A stretch of 64,000 bases of DNA from Caballeronia choica (lineage in GTDB: Bacteria; Pseudomonadota; Gammaproteobacteria; Burkholderiales; Burkholderiaceae). This document shows positions 8,891-16,907 of the stretch, piece by piece; the stretch's first letter is position 1, and every line of letters starts with the position of its first letter. The position numbers and the translations under genes are program-made. The notes beneath the pieces are model-generated. The model was given only the letters and a program-made list of their open reading frames with translations, had not been told where the DNA came from and searched no databases. The stretch spans positions 1-64,000 of the forward strand of contig NZ_FCON02000012.1 of the NCBI RefSeq assembly GCF_001544535.1, given 5' to 3'.

Positions 8891-10522
8891 CTAATACCGC
8901 CCATAAACAATCCCGAGTATCTGTGCTTCATCGTTGAACACATCGAGCGTATCGCTGAACGCCGCCAGCGGCCCCGCGTTATTGACGAAGAGCGCAAAGC
9001 AAAGCTTCCTCCCGCTTCGCGCGTCGATATATCCGGCCATGTTCATCGCGACCATCTGACCATCCGTGATCGTCGCGCCGCTCTTGACGGCGATGTGCTC
9101 CTTGCCCGCCACGGTCGTGCCGACTCCGGCAAGCGAGCCATCCACGCCCAGCACGGGCAGTGCATTGCGATAAGCCGGATACGTCGAACGATGGCTCATC
9201 ACGCTGAGCAACATGGCGGTCGTCCGCGCCGTCGCGCGGCTGTCCGGCGTGCCGCTGCCATTGGTCGGAAAGTCGAAGCTGGCGCCCGGAAGCCCGATGT
9301 CGCTCGTGAGCGTCTTGCGCTCGACCGCGAGCGCATCGCTAACTGTGCGCGCGCCCTGGTTCAGGCCCACATACATGAGGCTCAGGTTGGCGCCGGTGTT
9401 CAGGCTCACTTTCAGAATCAGCCTGGCCGCTTCCGAATAAGGCGGCGACATGAAACGCGCGACCTGCTGCGCGGACCCATATGAATTCATCGCGGGCAAC
9501 TTGCCGGATGCATTCGCCGCGACCGCCGGCGCGGACACCGTCACGCCCGCGCGCACGAGCGCATCGATGAACGCGTTGCGCGCGAACGATGCCGGGTCCT
9601 CGACGCGCAGCGCGCTGACAAAGAGCGCATTGCCGACGAGCGGCGCCCGGTAGCCGAGCGGAATCGACGCGGGCACGGTCAGGCTCGCGGCGCCCGACAG
9701 CGTGCCCGCGCAATTCGGCGCAGAGATGCAGGTGAGGCTGCCGTCGCCGAGCGCATCGCCCGAGACGGCGATGTCCGCCGGCGCGCCCAGCGCCGCCGTG
9801 GACGACGTGCCCTGCATGGTGAACGCGCTCGTTTTCGGGCGCCAGTCGAGCGCGCCCGGCTGGCCCGCCGACGCGCCGGGCATGAGCGTGACGTCGATCA
9901 GGTTCTCGTTGACGAGGATCGGCGAAATGAGCACGTTTCCGTTCGGCACGCGGAAGCTATCGAAGAGACGATCGTCGATTACGACGTCCCCATTGACCCG
10001 CGACACGCCCGCCGCGCGCACCTGGCTCGCCAGATCGTTCAGCGCGACAAGCGGGTCCTCAGGCGTGAGCAGCGCGCCTTCGAACGCGCGGGCGTCGTTG
10101 TGATCGAAGTCGGTGAAGTCGATGGTTCCATCGGCCTTCAGGCGGCCGCCGAACGTCAGGTCGCCGGATGCCTGAAGGATCAGGTCACCCGCCAGCGTTC
10201 CCGACGCGTCGATGTTGCCGGTTCGGTAGACCGTCGTCTGGAAGCGATGATCCGGGCCGAGCGCGTTGAGCGCCGTGCCCACGGAAAAGAGCTTGCGCAC
10301 CGAACCGGTGAGCGAGAGCACGTCCGGCTGAACCGAGTCGACGACCTCGCCCGTTGCCGCATCCATCACGACCATCGACCATTGCGACTTCGCTTGCGTG
10401 TAGCGCGGCTTGCTCATGATCTGCACGATCGGGTCGGGCTGCGCACTGTGGCCGCCGCAACCGGCGAACAGACCAGCGCAGGAAATGATCAACATCATGA
10501 CAAGCGGGATTCGCGCTGGCAT
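8891..10522 (-). CDS. PBP4-type D-alanyl-D-alanine carboxypeptidase/endopeptidase (peptidase S13), lipoprotein
   Basis: The 543-residue protein has an N-terminal signal ending in a lipobox (LFAGC, Cys22), so it is probably lipid-anchored in the periplasm. The penicillin-binding motifs are present: SVRK (Ser74 and Lys77) for SxxK, SLN for SxN, and KSG in VKSGATITDG for KTG. The family trims or opens peptide cross-links in murein. It is convergent with the aromatic operon and appears to be a single-gene unit. The lipobox suggests a paralogue of the ordinary soluble DacB. Confidence 0.88.
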   Translation of the reverse strand: MPARIPLVMMLIISCAGLFAGCGGHSAQPDPIVQIMSKPRYTQAKSQWSMVVMDAATGEVVDSVQPDVLSLTGSVRKLFSVGTALNALGPDHRFQTTVYRTGNIDASGTLAGDLILQASGDLTFGGRLKADGTIDFTDFDHNDARAFEGALLTPEDPLVALNDLASQVRAAGVSRVNGDVVIDDRLFDSFRVPNGNVLISPILVNENLIDVTLMPGASAGQPGALDWRPKTSAFTMQGTSSTAALGAPADIAVSGDALGDGSLTCISAPNCAGTLSGAASLTVPASIPLGYRAPLVGNALFVSALRVEDPASFARNAFIDALVRAGVTVSAPAVAANASGKLPAMNSYGSAQQVARFMSPPYSEAARLILKVSLNTGANLSLMYVGLNQGARTVSDALAVERKTLTSDIGLPGASFDFPTNGSGTPDSRATARTTAMLLSVMSHRSTYPAYRNALPVLGVDGSLAGVGTTVAGKEHIAVKSGATITDGQMVAMNMAGYIDARSGRKLCFALFVNNAGPLAAFSDTLDVFNDEAQILGIVYGRY

Positions 10523-10651
10523 CGCAGTCTCGGGCCGTCGGCAAGATTTTCAGCATAGTCGGTCACCCGGCGGATTACAAAAGCGATGACGCCGGGAATG
10601 CGGTCGTGGACGGCGCCGGCGCCACCGCACCTCTAAAGCGCCAGCGAACCC

Positions 10652-11419
10652 CTACCCCCATCCGTCGAGCCGCAGCGTGGACCTCACCAGCCGTTGCTCT
10701 TCCTGTTCGATCTCCCTGAAGCTCTCGCGCACGCTCTTGATGTGCTGGCTCGCCGCCCTGCGCGCCTGTTCCGGCAACTTGCCCGTCACCGCGTTATAGA
10801 GCCGCGCGTGCTGCCGGTCGATCACCCGCTTCTGCGGTTCGCGGTGATACAGGTTGTTCACCGAAGCGAACACCGAACTCAACATCAGATCATTCAGCGT
10901 GGCAAGCGTATGCACGAGCACCGGATTGTGCGACGCCTCGCAGATCGCAAGGTGGAACGCATGATCGAGCCGGGCATGCGTCGATGCGTCCGTGTCCGGC
11001 GAATGAACGGCCACCATCTCGTCGTAACGGCGCGTGATGAGGATGTAATCGGCAGGCGTGCCGCGCAGCGCCGCCAGTCTCGCCGATTCCGCTTCGAGCA
11101 TCTCGCGCACTTCGAGCAGGTCGTAGAGCGTGCGCGGCTGCGAGCCGAGCAGGTGCATCATCGGCGTTTGCGCCGGCTCGGCCGTCAGCTTCGCAATGAC
11201 CGAGCCCTTCCCATGCGACGTCTCGATGAGCCCGCGGGCCCGCAGTATCTTCAGCCCTTCGCGAAGCGCCGTCCGCGATACGCCGAGCTTTTCGGTGAGA
11301 CGCCGCTCCGACGGCAGCGTCTGTCCCTGCTTCAACACGCCGTCGACGATCAGCCGCTCGATCCGCTCCGCGACCACGTCTGCCAATTGCCGTTTGTCTT
11401 CCTGTCCCGTCTCTTGCAT
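10652..11419 (-). CDS. glcC: GntR/FadR-family regulator of the glycolate oxidase operon
   Basis: The 255-residue protein starts at ATG 11419 (MQETGQEDKRQL). The N-terminal winged helix carries LPSERRLTEKLGVSRTALREGLKILRARGLIE. The C-terminal FCD ligand domain carries LDHAFHLAICEASHN, with metal/ligand-binding Asp and His. It is divergent from glcDEF. Two TGGTATnACCA sites lie between the genes, one 13 bases upstream of its own start, so autoregulation is likely. The assignment to GlcC rather than LldR or PdhR rests on the neighbouring glc genes. Confidence 0.82.
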   Translation of the reverse strand: MQETGQEDKRQLADVVAERIERLIVDGVLKQGQTLPSERRLTEKLGVSRTALREGLKILRARGLIETSHGKGSVIAKLTAEPAQTPMMHLLGSQPRTLYDLLEVREMLEAESARLAALRGTPADYILITRRYDEMVAVHSPDTDASTHARLDHAFHLAICEASHNPVLVHTLATLNDLMLSSVFASVNNLYHREPQKRVIDRQHARLYNAVTGKLPEQARRAASQHIKSVRESFREIEQEEQRLVRSTLRLDGWG

Positions 11420-11431
11420 GGCGCCCACCAC

Positions 11432-11442
11432 TGGTATGACCA
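11432..11442. promoter_or_regulatory. FadR-family operator O1
   Basis: TGGTATGACCA lies within ACTGGTATGACCACT, just upstream of the regulator's start. It matches the TGGTnnnACCA core known for LldR/GlcC/PdhR-type GntR proteins. The same 15-base context, differing at one base, recurs at 11540-11550. Confidence 0.7.
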
Positions 11443-11505
11443 CTTCCCGATGATAGCACGCAGGAATCCGACTGCTCGCCCGAAGCCTTTTCACAGCGGG
11501 AATAC

Positions 11506-11550
11506 AGCCAATCCAATTAAAAATTGGCTGATAAAAAACTGGTATTACCA
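11506..11550. promoter_or_regulatory. FadR-family operator O2 and adjacent AT-rich palindrome upstream of glcD
   Basis: TGGTATTACCA (11540-11550) is the second copy of the operator, 108 bases from O1 and about 100 bases upstream of glcD. Just before it, CCAATT-aaa-AATTGG (11513-11527) is a perfect palindrome nested in AGCCAAT...ATTGGCT (11506-11529). Two spaced operators suggest DNA looping over both divergent promoters. Confidence 0.65.
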
Positions 11551-11650
11551 CTGAAAAACGCATCGACACCCGGTTTCTGAACCGGAACAATCCGGAAAAC
11601 AGCAGCAATCCGACGCTCGACAGAAGCCGCGGACATCCCGGAGACATCGC

Positions 11651-13150
11651 ATGACTTACGCTTACGACGAGCGCCTCGACGGCCCGTTGCACAACCACGA
11701 CAAAGCCGCCATCGTGCGCGACTTGCAGGCGCTTCTGCCCGACATGCCGTTGCTGCACGCAAAGGAAGACCTGCGGCCGTTCGAATGCGACGGCCTGTCC
11801 GCCTACCGCATCACGCCGATGCTGGTCGCGCTGCCCGACACCATCGATCAGGTCCAGGCGCTCCTCAAGTACGCATCGGCGCATGGCGTGCCCGTCGTCG
11901 CGCGTGGCGCCGGCACGGGGTTGTCCGGCGGCGCATTGCCGCTCGAAAAAGGCATCCTGCTCGTGATGGCGCGTTTCAACCGCATCCTCGATCTCGATCC
12001 CGAAGCCGGCACCGCCCGCGTGCAGCCGGGCGTGCGCAATCTCGCGATCTCGCAAGCAGCCGCGCCTCATGGCCTCTACTACGCGCCCGATCCGTCGTCG
12101 CAGATCGCGTGCTCGATCGGCGGCAATGTCGCGGAGAACGCCGGCGGCGTGCATTGCCTGAAGTACGGCCTGACGGTCCACAACATCCTGAAGATCGAGA
12201 TCGTGACGATCGACGGTGAGCGCCTCACGCTCGGCTCCGAAGCGCTCGACGCGCCCGGCTTCGACCTGCTCGCGCTCTTCACCGGCTCGGAAGGCATGCT
12301 CGGCGTCGTGGTCGAAGTCACCGTGAAGCTGCTCGCCAAGCCGCAAAGCGCGAAGGTGCTGCTCGCGAGCTTCGACGACATCGGCAAGGCCGGCGACGCG
12401 GTCGCGCAGATCATCGGCGCCGGCGTGATTCCCGGGGGCCTCGAAATGATGGACAACCTCGCCATCCGCGCGGCGGAAGACTTCATCCACGCGGGCTATC
12501 CGGTCGATGCAGAAGCGCTGCTCCTGTGCGAAATCGACGGCGCGGAGTCGGACGTGCAGGAAGACTGCGAGCGCGTCGAAGCGCTGCTGAGCGCGGCGGG
12601 CGCAACCGAAATCCGCCTCGCCAGGAACGAAGCCGAACGCCAGCGCTTCTGGGCGGGCCGCAAGAACGCATTTCCGGCGGTCGGCCGCATCTCGCCCGAT
12701 TACTACTGCATGGACGGCACCATTCCGCGCCGCGAACTGGCGCGCGTGCTGAAGGGCATCGCGGATCTGTCAGCGCAATACGGGCTGCAGGTCGCGAACG
12801 TGTTCCATGCCGGCGACGGCAACATGCACCCGCTGATCCTCTTCGATGCCAATGCACCCGGCGAAATGGATCGCGCCGAGACGATCGGCGCGCGCATCCT
12901 CGAACTGTGCGTCGCGGTCGGCGGCAGCATCACGGGCGAGCACGGCGTCGGCCGCGAGAAGATCAACCAGATGTGCGCGCAATTCAACAGCGACGAGCTG
13001 GTGTTCTTCCACGCCGTCAAGGCCGCGTTCGACCCCGACGGCCTGCTCAATCCCGGCAAGAACGTGCCGACGCTGCATCGCTGCGCCGAGTTCGGCTCGA
13101 TGCACGTCCATCACGGCGCGCTGCCCTTCCCCGAACTGGAGCGCTTCTGA
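11651..13150 (+). CDS. glcD: Glycolate oxidase subunit GlcD (FAD-binding)
   Basis: The 499-residue FAD-linked oxidase has the PCMH FAD-binding region PVVARGAGTGLSGGA at about residue 80 and the C-terminal signature GSITGEHGVGREK. It is the catalytic subunit that oxidises glycolate (or D-lactate) to glyoxylate (or pyruvate) at the inner membrane, passing electrons to quinone through GlcE and GlcF. The stop overlaps glcE (TGATG). Three-subunit order D-E-F supports glycolate oxidase rather than single-chain D-lactate dehydrogenase. Confidence 0.92.
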   Translation: MTYAYDERLDGPLHNHDKAAIVRDLQALLPDMPLLHAKEDLRPFECDGLSAYRITPMLVALPDTIDQVQALLKYASAHGVPVVARGAGTGLSGGALPLEKGILLVMARFNRILDLDPEAGTARVQPGVRNLAISQAAAPHGLYYAPDPSSQIACSIGGNVAENAGGVHCLKYGLTVHNILKIEIVTIDGERLTLGSEALDAPGFDLLALFTGSEGMLGVVVEVTVKLLAKPQSAKVLLASFDDIGKAGDAVAQIIGAGVIPGGLEMMDNLAIRAAEDFIHAGYPVDAEALLLCEIDGAESDVQEDCERVEALLSAAGATEIRLARNEAERQRFWAGRKNAFPAVGRISPDYYCMDGTIPRRELARVLKGIADLSAQYGLQVANVFHAGDGNMHPLILFDANAPGEMDRAETIGARILELCVAVGGSITGEHGVGREKINQMCAQFNSDELVFFHAVKAAFDPDGLLNPGKNVPTLHRCAEFGSMHVHHGALPFPELERF

Positions 13151-14217
13151 TGCGACGCGACCTCATTTCCACCGACGACAGCGCGCGTCTCGTCGAGCAG
13201 GTGCGCGACGCCCTTGCCGAACGACATCCGCTGCGCATCCGCGGCGGCGACAGCAAGGCGTTTCTCGGCCGCCCGGTCGCGGGCGCGGAGCTCGATACGC
13301 GCACGCATCGCGGCATCGTGAGCTATGACCCGAGCGAGCTCGTGATCACGGCGCGCGCCGGAACGCCGCTCGCCGAACTGAACGCGATCCTCGCCGACGC
13401 CGATCAGATGCTGCCGTGCGAGCCGCCCGCCTTCGGCGGTGAAGCGACCGTCGGCGGTGCCGTCGCGACGGGCCTGTCGGGTCCGCGCCGCCCGTGGGCG
13501 GGGTCCGTGCGCGACTTCATCCTCGGCTGCCGGATCATCACCGGCGACGCGAAGCATCTGCGCTTCGGCGGCCAGGTCATGAAGAACGTGGCGGGCTACG
13601 ACGTGTCGCGGCTGATCGGCGGCAGCTTCGGGTGTCTCGGGCTCATCACGGAAGTCTCGCTCAAGGTGCTGCCCAGGCCGCGCGAACAGCGCAGCCTCAC
13701 CGTCGCGATCGAAGCCGACGAAGCGATGCGCGAACTGCTCGCGTGGCGCCGTGCCGCGCTGCCGGTGAGCGGCGCCTGCCACATCGACGGCAAGCTGCAT
13801 GTGCGTCTGGAAGGCGGCACGGGCTCGGTGCGCGCGGCGCTCGACCGGATCGGCGGCGAGGACCTGGACATGCGCTTCTGGGAGTCGCTGCGCGATCACC
13901 GGCTCGCGTTCTTCGACGACCCGCGCCCGCTCTGGCGCCTGTCGCTGCCGAACAATACGCCGCTTGTCGCATTGCCGGGAGCCGAGCTCATCGACTGGGG
14001 CGGCGCACAACGCTGGCTCAAGAGCGATGCGCCCGCGGCCACCGTTCGCCACATCGCGAGCGTGGCGGGCGGCCATGCGACCTGCTTCACGCCGTCGCCG
14101 GACATCGACCCTTTTCATCCGCTTGCCCATCCGCTGATGCGCTTTCACCGGCAACTGAAAGAGCGCCTCGATCCGCGTGGCATTTTCAATCCCGGGCGCA
14201 TGTACGCCGACTTCTGA
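13150..14217 (+). CDS. glcE: Glycolate oxidase subunit GlcE
   Basis: The 355-residue second FAD-binding subunit starts at an ATG overlapping the glcD stop. It has a shorter PCMH domain: IRGGDSKAFLGRP near residue 25, GEATVGGAVATGLSGPRRPW, then VMKNVAGYDVSRLIGGSFG. The C-terminus RFHRQLKERLDPRGIFNPGR is typical of GlcE. Confidence 0.92.
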   Translation: MRRDLISTDDSARLVEQVRDALAERHPLRIRGGDSKAFLGRPVAGAELDTRTHRGIVSYDPSELVITARAGTPLAELNAILADADQMLPCEPPAFGGEATVGGAVATGLSGPRRPWAGSVRDFILGCRIITGDAKHLRFGGQVMKNVAGYDVSRLIGGSFGCLGLITEVSLKVLPRPREQRSLTVAIEADEAMRELLAWRRAALPVSGACHIDGKLHVRLEGGTGSVRAALDRIGGEDLDMRFWESLRDHRLAFFDDPRPLWRLSLPNNTPLVALPGAELIDWGGAQRWLKSDAPAATVRHIASVAGGHATCFTPSPDIDPFHPLAHPLMRFHRQLKERLDPRGIFNPGRMYADF

Positions 14218-14231
14218 CAGCGATCACGACC

Positions 14232-15449
14232 ATGCAGACCAATCTCAGCGAAGAGGCCAGGACACTTCCACGCGCGCAGGAAGCGGAAGACATCCTGCGT
14301 TCATGCGTGCATTGCGGTTTCTGCAATGCGACTTGCCCGACCTACCAGCTTCTCGGCAACGAACTCGACGGACCGCGCGGACGCATCTATCTGATCAAGC
14401 AGATGCTCGAAGGCGAACCGGTGACCGACAAGACGCAGTTGCATCTCGACCGGTGCCTGACCTGCCGCAATTGCGAGACCACGTGTCCTTCGGGCGTGAC
14501 GTATCACGCGCTGCTCGACATCGGGCGGGAGATGCTGGAACGCCGGGTCGAGCGGCCCGTCGCCGAGCGCGTGCTGCGTGCGGGACTGCGCCACGTGATT
14601 CCGCGTGCCAGGACGTTCGGCGCGTTGCTCAAGGTCGGGCGCATGATGCGGCCCGTGCTTCCCGCCGCGCTCGGCGAGAAGATCCCGCTGGCCGCGGCCG
14701 TCGCGAAGCAACGTCCTCCTGTGCGTCATGCACGCCGCATGCTGATGCTCGAAGGCTGCGCGCAACGCTCGCTGTCGCCGAATACGAATGCCGCCGCCGC
14801 GCGCGTGCTGGATCGGCTCGGCGTCAGCATCGAAGCCGCGCCGGAAGCGGGCTGCTGCGGCGCGACCGACTATCACCTGAATGCGCAGGAAGCGGGCCTC
14901 GAACGGGCACGCCGCAACATCGACGCGTGGTGGCCCCGCGTGCAAGCCGGCGCAGAAGCGATCATCCAGACGGCGAGCGGCTGCGGCGCGTTCGTCAAGG
15001 AATACGGCCACCTGCTGCGCGACGATCCGGCGTACGCGGCCAAGGCCCGGCGCATCAGCGAAATCGCGCGCGATCTGGGCGAAGTCCTCGCCGATGCACC
15101 GCTCGAACAGTTGCAGGTCAGGGCCGACCAGCGCGTCGCCTTCCATTGCCCCTGCACGCTGCAGCATGCGCAAAAACTCGGCGGCTCGGTGGAGGGCGTG
15201 CTCGGCCGGCTCGGCTTCGACCTCGCGCCGGTTCCCGATGCGCACTTGTGCTGCGGATCGGCGGGAACCTATTCGTTCACGCAGCCCGCGCTCGCCCGCC
15301 AGTTGCGCGACAACAAACTCGACGCGCTCGAAAGCGGCAACCCCGACGTGATCGCGACAGCCAACATCGGCTGCCAGACGCATCTGGGCGCGGGCGGACG
15401 CACGCCGGTGCGCCACTGGATCGAGATCGTCGACGAAGCGATCACCTGA
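14232..15449 (+). CDS. glcF: Glycolate oxidase iron-sulfur subunit GlcF
   Basis: The 405-residue protein starts at ATG 14232. It carries two 4Fe-4S motifs, CVHCGFCNATCP near residue 25 and CLTCRNCETTCP near residue 77, and two CCG motifs (GCCGATDYHL and CCGSAGTYSF). It carries electrons from GlcD/GlcE towards the quinone pool. It lies 14 bases after glcE and is cotranscribed with it. Confidence 0.93.
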   Translation: MQTNLSEEARTLPRAQEAEDILRSCVHCGFCNATCPTYQLLGNELDGPRGRIYLIKQMLEGEPVTDKTQLHLDRCLTCRNCETTCPSGVTYHALLDIGREMLERRVERPVAERVLRAGLRHVIPRARTFGALLKVGRMMRPVLPAALGEKIPLAAAVAKQRPPVRHARRMLMLEGCAQRSLSPNTNAAAARVLDRLGVSIEAAPEAGCCGATDYHLNAQEAGLERARRNIDAWWPRVQAGAEAIIQTASGCGAFVKEYGHLLRDDPAYAAKARRISEIARDLGEVLADAPLEQLQVRADQRVAFHCPCTLQHAQKLGGSVEGVLGRLGFDLAPVPDAHLCCGSAGTYSFTQPALARQLRDNKLDALESGNPDVIATANIGCQTHLGAGGRTPVRHWIEIVDEAIT

Positions 15450-15564
15450 GGCCTGCGCGGGACCGTCCGTGTTCTTTCGCAGAAGTTCGGCAGAAATATT
15501 CCTATTTCGCCGTGGCAGTCCGCGCGGCATCCGTTTATCGCATCGAAAAAGAGAGACTGGAGAC

Positions 15565-16881
15565 ATGGAAATCATCGCCAAACCCGATCATGCCGCGCTA
15601 TCCCAAGCGTCGGTCGAGAGCCGCGCCTATGCGAAAGCCACCTGGCGGCTTTTGCCCTTCCTGTTCGTGTGCTACGTCGCGGCGTATCTCGACCGCGTGA
15701 ACGTCGGCTTCGCGAAGTTGCAGATGCTCAACGACCTGGCCTTCAGCGAGACCGTCTACGGCCTCGGCGCGGGCATCTTCTTCATCGGCTATTTCCTGTT
15801 CGAGGTGCCGAGCAACATCATCATGCATCGTGTGGGCGCGCGGGTCTGGATCGCGCGGATCATGATCACCTGGGCGGTGATCTCGGCGGCGTCGCTGTTC
15901 GTGAAGACGCCGACGACCTTCTACGTGATGCGCTTCCTGCTCGGCGTCGCGGAGGCGGGCTTCTTTCCGGGCATCGTCCTCTACCTGACTTACTGGTTCC
16001 CGGCCGAGCGGCGCGGACGCATGAACGCGCTCTTCATGATGGGCATTCCGATTGCCGGCGTGGTGGGCGGCCCGTTGTCTGGCTGGATCATGAACGCGTT
16101 CCAGGGCGTGGGCGGCTGGTCGAACTGGCAGTGGCTGTTCGTGCTCGAAGCGATTCCCTCGGCCGTGCTGGGCGTCGTGACGTTGTGCTACTTGCCGAAC
16201 GGCATCCGCGCGGCGAAGTGGCTGACCGATGAAGAAAAACACGTGCTGGAGGCGAATATCGAACGCGACAACGCTGGCAAGACGCACGGATCGCTTGCCG
16301 GCGTATTCGCCGACGCGCGCATCTGGAAGATGGCGGCCATCTACTTCTGCTGCATGATGGGTCTCTATGGCATCAGCTTCTACCTGCCGACGCTCATCAA
16401 GGCGAGCGGCGTGCGCACCGCGCTCGACGTGGGTCTCCTGACCGCCATTCCGTATGCGTGCGCTGTCGCGAGCATGTTTCTCGTCGCTCGCAGCGCGGAC
16501 CGCACCGGCGAGCGGCGCTGGCACTTCGCGATCCCCGCGGTGCTTGCGGGCGTGGGCCTTTTTGCCAGTACGCAACTGGTCGGCAACATTCCCCTCACCG
16601 TGCTTGCGCTGACCGTCGGGACCGCCGGCATGCTCGCGACCATGCCGGTGTTCTGGACCTATCCGAGTGCGATTCTTGCGGGCGGGTCGGCGGCGGCGGC
16701 GATTGGCATGATCAACTCGATCGGGAATCTGGCGGGGTTCGTCAGCGCTTCGATCATCGGATGGATGAAGGATGTCACGCATAGCACGAACGCCGGGATT
16801 TACTGCGTGGCGGGGGCGCTCGTGCTTGGCGCGGTGCTGGCGTTGATGCAGCCGCGGCGGTTGGTGAATCGGGTGGATTGA
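15565..16881 (+). CDS. MFS transporter, anion:cation symporter type
   Basis: The 438-residue carrier starts at ATG 15565 with GGAGA four bases before it; upstream codons in the same frame lack coding character. The motifs YLDRVNVGFAKLQM and GIFFIGYFLFEVPSN are typical of the ACS family, with about 12 membrane segments. It sits 115 bases after glcF on the same strand, so it probably imports glycolate or a related hydroxy acid, taking the place of the GlcA/LctP permease. It is a clear paralogue of the MFS gene at 35612-36964. Confidence 0.85.
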   Translation: MEIIAKPDHAALSQASVESRAYAKATWRLLPFLFVCYVAAYLDRVNVGFAKLQMLNDLAFSETVYGLGAGIFFIGYFLFEVPSNIIMHRVGARVWIARIMITWAVISAASLFVKTPTTFYVMRFLLGVAEAGFFPGIVLYLTYWFPAERRGRMNALFMMGIPIAGVVGGPLSGWIMNAFQGVGGWSNWQWLFVLEAIPSAVLGVVTLCYLPNGIRAAKWLTDEEKHVLEANIERDNAGKTHGSLAGVFADARIWKMAAIYFCCMMGLYGISFYLPTLIKASGVRTALDVGLLTAIPYACAVASMFLVARSADRTGERRWHFAIPAVLAGVGLFASTQLVGNIPLTVLALTVGTAGMLATMPVFWTYPSAILAGGSAAAAIGMINSIGNLAGFVSASIIGWMKDVTHSTNAGIYCVAGALVLGAVLALMQPRRLVNRVD

Positions 16882-16907
16882 GTCGGGATAGCCAGCGCCC
16901 GCCTCGA

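Noticed and set aside
10636-10648. AAAGCGCCAGCGA as another fragment of the dispersed repeat
   Set aside because: Only about 12 bases match the repeat end, and no neighbouring boxes are found; chance is likely in this composition.
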